NCBI GenBank assembly: GCA_963576735.1
Contig: OY755198.1
Span: forward strand, 186,001-250,000
Length of the DNA stretch: 64,000 nucleotides
From: Bedellia somnulentella
Lineage: Eukaryota; Arthropoda; Insecta; Lepidoptera; Bedelliidae
Reading direction: 5' to 3'
Shown: positions 19,183 through 32,100 of the stretch, piece after piece
Layout of the letters: the number at the start of each line of letters is the position of its first letter
Position numbering within the stretch: the first letter of the stretch is position 1
The notes under the pieces: generated by a model
Told to the model about the DNA's origin: nothing
Database searches by the model: none
Seen by the model: only the letters and a program-made list of their open reading frames with translations
Program-made: the position numbers and the translations under genes

Positions 19183-19314
19183 GTGGGCGGCAAGACGTAC
19201 ACGTGCATGCACGCCGGACAAGTGCTCCAGATCCGCGTGCTGGCGGGCGGCTGGCTGCACCGCGGCGGCGTGCGCTGCGCCCCGTGCCCCGCCGTGTGCG
19301 GCGCCCAGTTTAGC
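19183..19314 (+). CDS. Lmln: Leishmanolysin-like peptidase exon D, cassette 2
   Basis: 132 bp, ACACAG acceptor (preceded by TTTAGGTTGCC rather than TTCAGGTCGCC) and GTGAGT donor; encodes the same 44 residues as exon D of cassette 1. Its donor is the first of 46 identical ones, because the exon end is the first unit of the 91-bp array. Exon C lies 10.6 kb upstream across the BEL element. Confidence 0.85.
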
Positions 19315-22300
19315 GTGAGTTTGTATACTGTGCTACTACACTACACACTAGCGTACTAGCGTGCGCTGCGCCCCGTGCCCCGCAGTGTGCGGCGCCACGT
19401 TTAGCGTGAGTTTGTATACTGTGCTACTACACTACACACTAGCGTACTAGCGTGCGCTGCGCCCCGTGCCCCGCAGTGTGCGGCGCCACGTTTAGCGTGA
19501 GTTTGTATACTGTGCTACTACACTACACACTAGCGTACTAGCGTGCGCTGCGCCCCGTGCCCCGCAGTGTGCGGCGCCCAGTTTAGCGTGAGTTTGTATA
19601 CTGTGCTACTACACTACACACTAGCGTACTAGCGTGCGCTGCGCCCCGTGCCCCGCCGTGTGCGGCGCCCAGTTTAGCGTGAGTTTGTATACTGTGCTAC
19701 TACACTACACACTAGCGTACTAGCGTGCGCTGCGCCCCGTGCCCCGCAGTGTGCGGCGCGCAGTTTAGCGTGAGTTTGTATACTGTGCTACTACACTACA
19801 CACTAGCGTACTAGCGTGCGCTGCGCCCCGTGCCCCGCAGTGTGCGGCGCCCAGTTTAGCGTGAGTTTGTATACTGTGCTACTACACTACACACTAGCGT
19901 ACTAGCGTGCGCTGCGCCCCGTGCCCCGCCGTGTGCGGCGCCCAGTTTAGCGTGAGTTTGTATACTGTGCTACTACACTACACACTAGCGTACTAGCGTG
20001 CGCTGCGCCCCGTGCCCCGCAGTGTGCGGCGCGCAGTTTAGCGTGAGTTTGTATACTGTGCTACTACACTACACACTAGCGTACTAGCGTGCGCTGCGCC
20101 CCGTGCCCCGCAGTGTGCGGCGCCCAGTTTAGCGTGAGTTTGTATACTGTGCTACTACACTACACACTAGCGTACTAGCGTGCGCTGCGCCCCGTGCCCC
20201 GCAGTGTGCGGCGCCCAGTTTAGCGTGAGTTTGTATACTGTGCTACTACACTACACACTAGCGTACTAGCGTGCGCTGCGCCCCGTGCCCCGCAGTGTGC
20301 GGCGCGCAGTTTAGCGTGAGTTTGTATACTGTGCTACTACACTACACACTAGCGTACTAGCGTGCGCTGCGCCCCGTGCCCCGCAGTGTGCGGCGCGCAG
20401 TTTAGCGTGAGTTTGTATACTGTGCTACTACACTACACACTAGCGTACTAGCGTGCGCTGCGCCCCGTGCCCCGCAGTGTGCGGCGCGCAGTTTAGCGTG
20501 AGTTTGTATACTGTGCTACTACACTACACACTAGCGTACTAGCGTGCGCTGCGCCCCGTGCCCCGCCGTGTGCGGCGCCCAGTTTAGCGTGAGTTTGTAT
20601 ACTGTGCTACTACACTACACACTAGCGTACTAGCGTGCGCTGCGCCCCGTGCCCCGCAGTGTGCGGCGCGCAGTTTAGCGTGAGTTTGTATACTGTGCTA
20701 CTACACTACACACTAGCGTACTAGCGTGCGCTGCGCCCCGTGCCCCGCAGTGTGCGGCGCCCAGTTTAGCGTGAGTTTGTATACTGTGCTACTACACTAC
20801 ACACTAGCGTACTAGCGTGCGCTGCGCCCCGTGCCCCGCCGTGTGCGGCGCCCAGTTTAGCGTGAGTTTGTATACTGTGCTACTACACTACACACTAGCG
20901 TACTAGCGTGCGCTGCGCCCCGTGCCCCGCAGTGTGCGGCGCGCAGTTTAGCGTGAGTTTGTATACTGTGCTACTACACTACACACTAGCGTACTAGCGT
21001 GCGCTGCGCCCCGTGCCCCGCCGTGTGCGGCGCCCAGTTTAGCGTGAGTTTGTATACTGTGCTACTACACTACACACTAGCGTACTAGCGTGCGCTGCGC
21101 CCCGTGCCCCGCAGTGTGCGGCGCGCAGTTTAGCGTGAGTTTGTATACTGTGCTACTACACTACACACTAGCGTACTAGCGTGCGCTGCGCCCCGTGCCC
21201 CGCAGTGTGCGGCGCCCAGTTTAGCGTGAGTTTGTATACTGTGCTACTACACTACACACTAGCGTACTAGCGTGCGCTGCGCCCCGTGCCCCGCCGTGTG
21301 CGGCGCCCAGTTTAGCGTGAGTTTGTATACTGTGCTACTACACTACACACTAGCGTACTAGCGTGCGCTGCGCCCCGTGCCCCGCAGTGTGCGGCGCGCA
21401 GTTTAGCGTGAGTTTGTATACTGTGCTACTACACTACACACTAGCGTACTAGCGTGCGCTGCGCCCCGTGCCCCGCAGTGTGCGGCGCCCAGTTTAGCGT
21501 GAGTTTGTATACTGTGCTACTACACTACACACTAGCGTACTAGCGTGCGCTGCGCCCCGTGCCCCGCAGTGTGCGGCGCCCAGTTTAGCGTGAGTTTGTA
21601 TACTGTGCTACTACACTACACACTAGCGTACTAGCGTGCGCTGCGCCCCGTGCCCCGCAGTGTGCGGCGCGCAGTTTAGCGTGAGTTTGTATACTGTGCT
21701 ACTACACTACACACTAGCGTACTAGCGTGCGCTGCGCCCCGTGCCCCGCAGTGTGCGGCGCGCAGTTTAGCGTGAGTTTGTATACTGTGCTACTACACTA
21801 CACACTAGCGTACTAGCGTGCGCTGCGCCCCGTGCCCCGCAGTGTGCGGCGCGCAGTTTAGCGTGAGTTTGTATACTGTGCTACTACACTACACACTAGC
21901 GTACTAGCGTGCGCTGCGCCCCGTGCCCCGCAGTGTGCGGCGCCCAGTTTAGCGTGAGTTTGTATACTGTGCTACTACACTACACACTAGCGTACTAGCG
22001 TGCGCTGCGCCCCGTGCCCCGCAGTGTGCGGCGCCCAGTTTAGCGTGAGTTTGTATACTGTGCTACTACACTACACACTAGCGTACTAGCGTGCGCTGCG
22101 CCCCGTGCCCCGCAGTGTGCGGCGCCCAGTTTAGCGTGAGTTTGTATACTGTGCTACTACACTACACACTAGCGTACTAGCGTGCGCTGCGCCCCGTGCC
22201 CCGCAGTGTGCGGCGCCACGTTTAGCGTGAGTTTGTATACTGTGCTACTACACTACACACTAGCGTACTAGCGTGCGCTGCGCCCCGTGCCCCGCAGTGT

Positions 22301-23418
22301 GCGGCGCCCAGTTTAGCGTGAGTTTGTATACTGTGCTACTACACTACACACTAGCGTACTAGCGTGCGCTGCGCCCCGTGCCCCGCAGTGTGCGGCGCCC
22401 AGTTTAGCGTGAGTTTGTATACTGTGCTACTACACTACACACTAGCGTACTAGCGTGCGCTGCGCCCCGTGCCCCGCACTGTGCGGCGCCCAGTTTAGCG
22501 TGAGTTTGTATACTGTGCTACTACACTACACACTAGCGTACTAGCGTGCGCTGCGCCCCGTGCCCCGCAGTGTGCGGCGCCCAGTTTAGCGTGAGTTTGT
22601 ATACTGTGCTACTACACTACACACTAGCGTACTAGCGTGCGCTGCGCCCCGTGCCCCGCAGTGTGCGGCGCCCAGTTTAGCGTGAGTTTGTATACTGTGC
22701 TACTACACTACACACTAGCGTACTAGCGTGCGCTGCGCCCCGTGCCCCGCAGTGTGCGGCGCGCAGTTTAGCGTGAGTTTGTATACTGTGCTACTACACT
22801 ACACACTAGCGTACTAGCGTGCGCTGCGCCCCGTGCCCCGCAGTGTGCGGCGCCCAGTTTAGCGTGAGTTTGTATACTGTGCTACTACACTACACACTAG
22901 CGTACTAGCGTGCGCTGCGCCCCGTGCCCCGCAGTGTGCGGCGCCCAGTTTAGCGTGAGTTTGTATACTGTGCTACTACACTACACACTAGCGTACTAGC
23001 GTGCGCTGCGCCCCGTGCCCCGCACTGTGCGGCGCCCAGTTTAGCGTGAGTTTGTATACTGTGCTACTACACTACACACTAGCGTACTAGCGTGCGCTGC
23101 GCCCCGTGCCCCGCAGTGTGCGGCGCCCAGTTTAGCGTGAGTTTGTATACTGTGCTACTACACTACACACTAGCGTACTAGCGTGCGCTGCGCCCCGTGC
23201 CCCGCAGTGTGCGGCGCCCAGTTTAGCGTGAGTTTGTATACTGTGCTACTACACTACACACTAGCGTACTAGCGTGCGCTGCGCCCCGTGCCCCGCAGTG
23301 TGCGGCGCCCAGTTTAGCGTGAGTTTGTATACTGTGCTACTACACTACACACTAGCGTACTAGCGTGCGCTGCGCCCCGTGCCCCGCAGTGTGCGGCGCC
23401 CAGTTTAGCGTGAGTTTG
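19270..23418 (+). repeat. 91-bp exon/intron-junction minisatellite, 46 copies
   Basis: The unit start recurs from 19270 to 23365 with exactly 45 intervals of 91 bp and no net indel. Each unit holds 45 bp of exon D coding sequence (RCAPCPAVCGAQFS), GTGAGT and 46 bp of intron ending GCGTACTAGC. Variation is confined to a few positions: CCGCAGTG, CCGCCGTG or CCGCACTG, and GCGCCCAG, GCGCGCAG or GCGCCACG. The last unit switches to the ACTATACTATACTAT intron found in single-copy cassettes. Reading past any donor hits TAG 43 bases on. Confidence 0.97.
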
Positions 23419-23509
23419 TACTATACTATACTATACGCAACATTACATACTAGCGTACTAGCGTACACCTCAATATAGTGTGCTATCATCAAGCAATGTA
23501 TATATTTTA

Positions 23510-24085
23510 ATTACACTAATTCACTATTTCTCACTTCGAATTATTAGAATTATGCAAGTTTTCTTTAATACCTATTTTTAAAAAATAATGTTAAATAATT
23601 TTCTTTTGTTTGCTTTTCTCAATATCCCTTTTTTTCTATTTTTAATTCGTCAAATTCACAATTTTTCACTTTCAATAATGCATTTTTTTTTATTACTTTA
23701 AAGAAAAAAAATGATGGTTGTTTTTTTTGTTTCTTTTTCAATACTTATAGGGTTTTTTGTTTCAATTTTTTTAATACACATATTCACAATTTTTCTCTTC
23801 GATTTATGCAAGTTTTTTTTAAATTTTTTTTTTGTTAATTAAATATTTTTTTGGTTATTTTTCCCAACATCTGGTGTTTTGTTTATATTTTTAATTACAA
23901 TAATTCACAACTTTTCACTTGAAATCATGCAAAATTTTTATTACTGCTTTTTAAAAAAAAATGTAACTTTTTTTGTTTTTCTCAATATCTGGTTCTTTTC
24001 TCTAGTTTTAATCACACAAATTCACAAAATTTTCATTTCGGATTGTGAAAGTTTTTTTTATTCTTTTGTTTTTAAAAAAAGTGTT
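23510..24085 (+). repeat. T-rich tandem repeat, intron D-E of cassette 2
   Basis: Shortened version of the block at 1060-1855, with about five units and independent internal deletions. Confidence 0.75.
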
Positions 24086-24107
24086 TACAGGAGAACAATT
24101 CATTATA

Positions 24108-24557
24108 AACACTTCCTCTCCGAAACACTATAATATTATTTGTGTTGCATACAAAAGTTTATATATTCTATTATATATGTCGTAAAATGTATATATGTAT
24201 TTTATTTAAAAATCTTTATATATTGCATATGTATTGTATTTATTGAATTTTATTTATTTTATGGAATACTATATGTAAGTGTGTTCGAACTTAATAAATA
24301 TTTAGTAATATTTAAAATAGATAGATAATAATAGTTTGACGAATAATTTTAGTTTTTTAGCAAATCAGTTTAATTTATTGGACATCTACCGAACATGTTT
24401 TTAATCCAGCAAATCTTTCCATTCATGGGTTGTCTGGAAGAGATCGCTCTTAGTGATAAGACCGCCAGTTGTACTTTGGCTTTTGTACCGATCTTTTTTT
24501 TGTAATTGTTGTATTTTTGTGATGTACAATAAAGAGTTTTTTATTATTATTATTATA
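24108..24557 (+). mobile_element. LINE 3' fragment insertion, cassette 2 only
   Basis: About 450 bp interrupts CATTATATAATAGAATA, which is continuous in cassettes 1 and 3-6. Its 3' part has GGTTGTCTGGAAGAGATCGC, ATAAGACCGCC and CAATAAAGAG, ending in an (ATT)n tail typical of a jockey-like LINE. The 5' part (24108-24420) is AT-rich and not recognised. Confidence 0.7.
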
Positions 24558-24664
24558 TAATAGAATAGGTTAATATTCCAAATTTGCTACACATTATAAA
24601 ATTTCCAATATGTGTATAATATGCTATTAATTGTTCTTGTGGCCTCATATTGTATAGCGACTAA

Positions 24665-24810
24665 TGTCTTCCACCAAAAAAATGTTAATAAATATAGTTT
24701 AAAAAAACCGAAAAACACGCCTTCAACGCACATTTAACTAAAAAGTAAAAAATATGTGCTTCAAAAGCGCGTTTTACAGTTGTTTCTTTTTTAACTATAT
24801 TTATTTTTAA
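24665..24810. repeat. Foldback (MITE-like) element, cassette 2
   Basis: Copy of the element at 1999-2126 with point differences; complementary AAATATAGTTTAAAA and AACTATATTTATTTTTAAC arms. Confidence 0.45.
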
Positions 24811-25032
24811 CTTTTTAGTACTGACCATTTGAAATTATTTAATCCTAGCGACCCTTATCAGGATAATGGGATGAAATTATTATATTGTCCCTGATTCTCG
24901 ATAAGTGCACAAATTTTGAATTAATTCAGTCCGTTTAAAGTGTGTCAGAATCGAGTCTATAGGAGTCGGTTCGATACATACATACAGGTGAAGCTAATAG
25001 AGCGTGTTAGTAAAAATTCGTTTCGTTTTCAG

Positions 25033-25197
25033 GCGCGAAACGAATACTGCAAAGGCGGCGAGGAAGCGCCCCCGCCAAACTTGTATCCGAACGACGTGTT
25101 GACGTGCGGCGGCGCTAGCGTCGCCTCGTCCGCCATCTTGACGGCCGCTGTCACGGTGACAGCTGTCAGACTGGCAGCTGTCGCCGCGACGTTATAG
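25033..25197 (+). CDS. Lmln: Leishmanolysin-like peptidase terminal exon E, cassette 2
   Basis: TTTTCAG acceptor, 54 codons and TAG; protein identical to cassette 1. It lies 5.7 kb from exon D because of the minisatellite and LINE insertion, compared with 1.4 kb in cassettes 3-6. Confidence 0.85.
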   Translation, partial: ARNEYCKGGEEAPPPNLYPNDVLTCGGASVASSAILTAAVTVTAVRLAAVAATL

Positions 25198-26845
25198 AAC
25201 TGCGGTTTGTAATGTGCTCGTGTGTTTGGAAGACAGAACAAACATTGGGAAATAATAAAAACAGATTTGATCCAAAAAGAGTTTGTGACCATATAGATGG
25301 ATGGATGATAGACGCAGTGAATTACACTTTAAAACCAACACAAAAGAAAACCTTATTATTATGTCAAATTACCTTCAAAATTAGTTTGGAGCTAAATTGA
25401 TCTGTGTGTAATATGTCCGTATGTATTTATATTTTTAAATGCTTAACTGTGTTGTGAGAGGGCGTAAATACTATTACACAGTAACTTTCCACCGATAATT
25501 TGTATTCAAATAAAAATAATAACATTTTCACTCACACATAAACATTTAAACTTCAAAATTTCATCATATCTTTTCTCCCAAATTCTGTAGGCCTAGTACG
25601 AGCGCTATTTTATGGTCACGATATCGGTTAGAATGAGATGATAGTATAAGATACTAAGTAAGTGCGAAAGAGATGGCTGTTTTACAACACGCGATATCTA
25701 GTTAAACGGGTGCTCGTTCTAGCTTTTCTGCTGTGAAATTTCCTACTTGTATGTTTTTGATGCTCATACAAAGAACATTATAAGGTGTTTAAGATTCGTC
25801 CTATAAGTACAATGTATTAAAGCTATATGTTGTGAAAATTAAGTCTAACAGAAGTTTCAATGATAAAAAGTCTTTTGCACGAAAAAATGGTAGCACCTTG
25901 TAAAATAAATAGAAAAATGTATAAGCTTTAAAAGTCCTATTTTATTTTAGGCTTTAAATATTTAATTTGTATATACTATTTATTATATTTGGATACTCTC
26001 ATATTATTAAGTACCGTCCTAAGTATTTTTTTATTTCGCATAAAAAAGACATGAAATTGTAATTTAGTGTTAAGGCTCATTTATTCTCAAGTCATTATAT
26101 TATGTTGTATAGTTGAAATTAGCTTTTAAGTCATAATTTGTAGGTTGTATTTTAAGAAGACCAAAATTGTCGCTGATTCTTTTAGCCAATGTAGACTCAA
26201 GGTTGTATAAAAACCATTGCCATGATTTTAAATACTATACTTTCTTTAAAAATCAATCTACCACATTATTCATCAGCCTACCAAAATGATGGACTAAGGT
26301 TGCTCTCTTATGTCCATTCTAATGAACAAAGTGTAATAGAATAACAAAATATCGTGCATTGGTGGTGCTCTAACATTAACAATATGATAAAATGCGTATG
26401 GTGTATTAATAAATATATATTTGGTTATTATTTCTTACCGCAGCTTATTAATGTACATTCCGAATTTATCTTTGTGCTATGTCTGTAGAAGTTCATTTAA
26501 TTATTTATTAATTGATTGTACACATAAAACTTTCTTATTCGACCAAAGTTTAATAGTTTGTTCCTACAACGTGTAGAGGCAAAATAGTTGCAATTGCAAC
26601 CATAATTTAAACCTTATCTACCTTCAAATAGTGGTCAAATGCAATCAATTTTAATTTTGTCTACTGTTGAAAGGATTTAATCACCAATAAAAGTCGACCG
26701 CCCTTAAAATACAGTTTTCACCGTATCAAAATGAAAGACTTTTCTATCAAATGTCTTGTATTTCCTTGTCTACAGTACTATTTGAAATATTTGTACCGTG
26801 ATTTGTATCAAAATAAAATAAATGTATATTTCTAATGTGTTGTTT
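25198..26845 (+). other. 3' UTR and flank of cassette 2
   Basis: Collinear with 2521-4165 with scattered substitutions. The candidate polyadenylation signal corresponds to 26812. Confidence 0.5.
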
Positions 26846-26879
26846 ATTATTTCAACTTTGTACATAGCTGTGTAATGTC

Positions 26880-27832
26880 GACTTAGAATAGCACTACCCC
26901 ATTTCTTCCGATGGATGTACGTAAGAGGCGACTAACGGTGTTGGGGCTTTTAAGGGATTTTTGGGCGATGCGGCTGGACACCCATCACCAACAACCTTTA
27001 TTCTACCATCTTTTCACCCACTTACATTTCCAAAAGTGGCTGAGGAATTTCTGATTCCTTAGCTCTGGCTACCCCTTCTAGGTATTGAAAGCCGTGACTA
27101 TATGTGTGTATGTATGTATGTAAATTAGGTAACAAATTATATATTTCATTTAGAAGCCTTATATTTATTGCATATATACAGCCATTTCACCTAACTGGTG
27201 CGTATGTATTCCAGTACTTTAACTCATTATTTCGATTAGTGAATAGAATAAAACTAAAGAATAGAAGAGAATAAACATTTATTTGCCAGATTAAGAGAGA
27301 GTAAATAAAGATATCAACAATTATAAAATTGTCCTTGCATATTGTATTTCTCATTTCGGACCCCCGCCTTTATGAGATCGATTCCTATCTGTTCTAGCAA
27401 CGTTTCACGAAGCCGTCTTCTTCTAACATTACCATCCACATTGCCTTTATATATCCGTTTCGCTACTTTATTTTCTTCCATCCTAATGTGCCCGAACCAT
27501 CTTAACGTTCCTTTTTCTATCTTGCATACTACGGCATCTTCATCTTTCGAAAGATTTAACATACATACATATGCTCACGACTATAAATCCTTAGAACGTT
27601 CAGGCAGAGTTAAGGAATCAGAAACTCATCAGCCACTTTTGGAAGTTAAGTGGGGAAGAGATCGTAAAATAAAGGTTGTTGGTGATGGGTCTCCAACTGC
27701 ATCGACCAAAAATCACTTTAAAAGCCGCATGACCCTCGCTTCTTAAGTACAACCACGGAAAGAAGTGGGGCAGTCAACACTTCACATCAGGGGCTGGAAT
27801 CTTCCCTACATCCTCACTTTGTGGTTTTTAAG
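26880..27832. repeat. Repeat cluster between cassettes 2 and 3: reverse SINE-like, RTE fragment, forward SINE-like
   Basis: Three pieces in the same order as after cassette 1: (TACA)n-type repeat reversed at 26885-27120, RTE ORF2 fragment on the minus strand at 27290-27562, forward repeat at 27563-27775. The 441-bp Helitron is absent. The RTE fragment differs at several residues from the cassette 1 copy (for example KVAKRIYKGN). Confidence 0.6.
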
Positions 27833-28700
27833 GGCGTCCCCCGAAAAAATGAAAACCTTGAAACGGCATTTGGGCTTCCCCCCTGCCGTTTCCTCACCTT
27901 TAATCAAACTCGTAAAATAAGCCATCTAGTGGCAACTCACTAGTAACTTTAATAACCATAAATTAAGCGCCATCTACGGAAATAGTCTCGTACTACGTTG
28001 TAGGATCGCGATCGGCGTATTGTAAAATTATATTTATAGATATTATAAAAAAATATGTCTCGCTTGGATGAATATAATATAATTATTGTTTATTAAATAA
28101 CTAAAACAAAAACTTTAACTTCACAAAACTATTTTTTATGATACCTTCGGAATATAGGAGGGAATATGTCAAGAAGAAAGCTCGTGATAGTGGGTTTCAT
28201 GTGACACCAAGTAAAAGGGGGTTATGTTATTCTTAGCCGACACAACAAAGTGTTCTTGGATGCCAGTAGAAATAACGTAACGTGCTATTATCGCAACGTC
28301 CAAAATTCACACTTGAATAAAAGTCGGCACAAATTATAAACAGGAGAAAGCATTTTTTTCAAGCATTCAGTAAATACTACAAATTAAACATAAGTAAAAA
28401 CAAAAACTAAGTTGTTTTCATTTAAAAAGAATATTTGATTGAGATGGAAGTTTATGCAGAAAAGAAAACAATTACAATTTAAAAACAAAACATCAAGTCA
28501 TATCTAGGTATGCATAGTCACAGATTCATAAATACAGGGTGTCCAGTAAACCGTACGACATACTGCTAAAAATAACTCAATAATTTCATATAAAGAAATG
28601 TATGACGATTTTTTTTACATGTGCTCAATAACACGTCTGTTCAATTGTGATTCCAAAACAGTAAAAACCTTTGTGGCAATCATCACTAAAAATAAAAAAA
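27833..28700 (+). other. Unrecognised inserted block between cassettes 2 and 3
   Basis: Starts AAGGGCGTCCCCCGAAAAAA and includes ACAGGGTGTCCAGTAAACCG at 28535. It replaces the AACAGCGCAATC sequence seen after cassettes 1 and 6, and is repeated between cassettes 4-5 and 5-6. Non-coding; possibly a transposon remnant, but no terminal repeats or target duplication were identified. Confidence 0.4.
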
Positions 28701-29100
28701 AAAATACACCTTTTAAATACCCTTAGTGTATTTTGTGTATCCGATGCTCAAAACAATCAATTACAAAAAGAGGAAGTCAGAGTTTTAGAATTGAAATTTT
28801 TTCAGTCATTTTTCAGGAAGTAGATTGCGGAAAAGATAGTAATACTAATATTTCGAAGTGATGTATCTTAACTCCTCAGAAGGTCACTGTCAAACACTGT
28901 CATTATAACGATCATAAATGTAGTTTTAAGTGTCGGAACGGAGGCGCCCGGGCGCCTCTCAATTGTTGAAGGGTTAAGTTATTGTTATCCCACCTTATAA
29001 AATTTAAGTTAAAAGATATGTAAAAAAAGTTGTTAGAAGTATTGTTATATTTAATTGCTACATTATTCTTTTTATTGTATTAATAAAGTTATATCCTCAG

Positions 29101-32100
29101 CACGTAGACTGGCTCCCCGGCGTTCCCTCCCAGGACCTCGCTCACTACGGCGGCGCGGTGTCGCTCGCGGACTACTGTCCGTACCTGCAGCAGTTCACGT
29201 GGCGGCTGCGCGGCACGCTGGTGCGCGGCTCGCAGTGCACCGTCACCGACAACACGCCCAGTATGTATATTATATACCTACATAATACATATATACATGT
29301 TATCGTTCCCATTTGTTCCTCACTATAAAGGTTGTCTGGAAGAAATCGCGATAAGGCAATAAGTCTGCCTTTGCGTACATTGACTGTTTATACCTATTTT
29401 GTAAAGTAATGTTTGTGTGTTGTGTTTTTGTATGCAATAAAGTGTTTAAATAAATAAATAAATGAAACATTTTACATACACATACTCAGATATATCATGT
29501 GGCCTAGTGGATAGGTGACTAGCTTCTCGGTTGCGGGTTCGATCCCCGCTGGAGATAACATTTACGTGATGTGCATAAATGATTGTTAGTCTTGGATGTT
29601 ATTTATACGAATATTAAAAATATTCAATATAATATCGTTGAGATAGTAACCCATAACACAAGTTCTACTTAGTTTGGGGCTAACTTGATCTGTGTATAAT
29701 ATCTCCGTATATGTATATAAAAAAACTTCGAATCACAATAATCCTATTAATATTATAAATGTGAAAGTTTAGATGTTTGTCTGTTTGAGACGAAAAGGCT
29801 CCTCAAGTAAACAATATTTGAGAATGAAATTTGCCAGAATGCTAGATAATGATCCAAATTAACAAACGGGATACTTTTTATCCCCAAAAAATGACCAATA
29901 AAACATTCACGCCTGATTGAACTAAGAGTAAGGGACAAAATGCCTTTAGTTTTGTTGTAAGCAAATTTGACAGTGCGAAGTCTGTCGGGTCAGCTAGTAC
30001 TTACATATATAAAATTCATACATAAACTCAGTCGATTTAAGATGTCGAAATAAATATACGAAAAGATTGATGAATGTAGACTAAGCTAGAGATGTTTGTC
30101 AGGATCGTACAAAGTGGCGATCGATATTCTAACTACCCCAATGTATATTATATAGTACATACATACATATACTAAGACATGTCTCTTATTTCGGAACACA
30201 ATAATATATTGTATAAAATATAATATAAAACTATAAGTATAAAAAAATATTATGAACATATTATGAACATATTATGAACATATATGAACATATTAGTATA
30301 TAAAAAATTACCAACATATATTTACTTGAGAGCATAGTTTTTGACAAATTTATTTGTCATAATTAAATTGGCATTGATAGTTGATTATTTAATTTAGAAA
30401 TGTAAATATTGGGCTAGAGTTTAAGTAGTTAAGTAAATCTAAGTAATAATTAGATTAGCCAGACCTTTGGAATTAGATTTTCAGCCACTTTCGGAAGTTA
30501 ATAAGATGTCAAAAGCAAGGTGGAAAATAAATAAAAATACATATACACAGCATTTATTTCTGTGTTTGTAGATTGTAATTATGTACTTAAAGCTATAAAT
30601 TCCTTTACCTAAATAACTATTGTATTTGATATTCCAGAGGAGGATGTAAATTTCGCACTAGAACAGTACGGCAACCATTCCAAGTGTTTCGATCACAGCG
30701 ACAAAGTGTGGGAGCAAACCTCGTGTCGGCAGGTTGGTATCAAACGTTGTACCTGTTCAGTTTGAATTGTACTACACATACATACATTATACGTGTATAA
30801 ACAGATAACTTGCGAACATATCATTTCAAAAACATTTGATTGTAGCCCAAACACAGACATAATGGTAGATAATTATTTACTTGTATTATTACCAATACAT
30901 ACAAACATATTCTCAAGGCTATAAATCCCTAGAAGGGGTAGGCAGAGCTAAAGAATTGGAAATTCCAAAGCCACTTTTGAAAATTTTAGTGGGGAAAAGA
31001 TGGTCACCTACCGCATCGCCAAAAATTCCCTTAATAGCCCCAATACCGTTAGTCGCCTCTTACGTACACCCATCGGAAGAAATGGGGTAGTACTATTCAA
31101 TGTACAACATGCATAAGTGTAATTGAATAATTGAATTGTGTAAATTCCTTATGTACACATTTTATGTGAATAATATTTTAGTGCGATTGAAACACTCGAC
31201 AGTTATGACGTTTTTCACACATACTACATCAAGGTGTGTGTCATACATGTTGGTCCTTCGAGTCGGAACAGTTGAATGGGTGTGGGTGATGGATATTAAT
31301 ATAGAATACAGTAATATTCATTGTTTTATACTTTGTACATAAATATACTGTCTATATTAATATTAATATAACATGATATTACCAGGTTCGCGAATGGCAG
31401 CACTGGGGCTCCGGCTGCTACAAATATAAATGTGAAAACGGTCGCCTGCATATCATTGTGAGTATACTGTCGGCTTGGAATAGCACGACTCTGATTTAAT
31501 TTTAATACATTTAATTGTTTTTTTTTACATATATATGTGTTGCTGAGTTTCTTACGGGTTCTTCTCGCAACAATACACTTTCCGAATCCGAAGTAGAGTC
31601 AGTAGAGTAAGATTCATCAGCCACTTTTGGAAGTTAAGTGGGGAAGAGATCGTAAAATAAAGGTTGTTGGTGAAAAGCTTGTTGGTATCCAACTGCATCG
31701 ACCAAAAATCACTTTAAGAGCCACAACCACAATACCCTCGCTTCTTAAGTAAATCCACGGAAAAAGTAGTGGGGCAGCGATCTAAGTCGAAACTACACAT
31801 CCAATAGCTAAATAAAATGTTGGAAAAGCGTCAAAAAAATCATGCCGCGATAAATGTCGATTTTAATTTGTTTTTTTTTTAAAAAGATTGGTTCCTGCTG
31901 GCCCTGAGGACTGTGCGGCTTCACCATGACCTTGTGTTTGGGGCAGATGAGGGCCGCCCTAGCGGGGAAAGGAGTGTACCTAAGCTAAATCGGACAGAAT
32001 CGAGTTTAAATGAAATTGATTATATAGACTAACAAAAACATTTCGATACTGCGATGTAGAAAAGTAAACCAGCGCGATCTATTGGCAACATCGAGTAACA

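Noticed and set aside
19270..23418. CRISPR-like regular array
   Set aside because: Units are contiguous 91-bp copies with no unique spacers and derive from an exon/intron junction in a eukaryotic gene.
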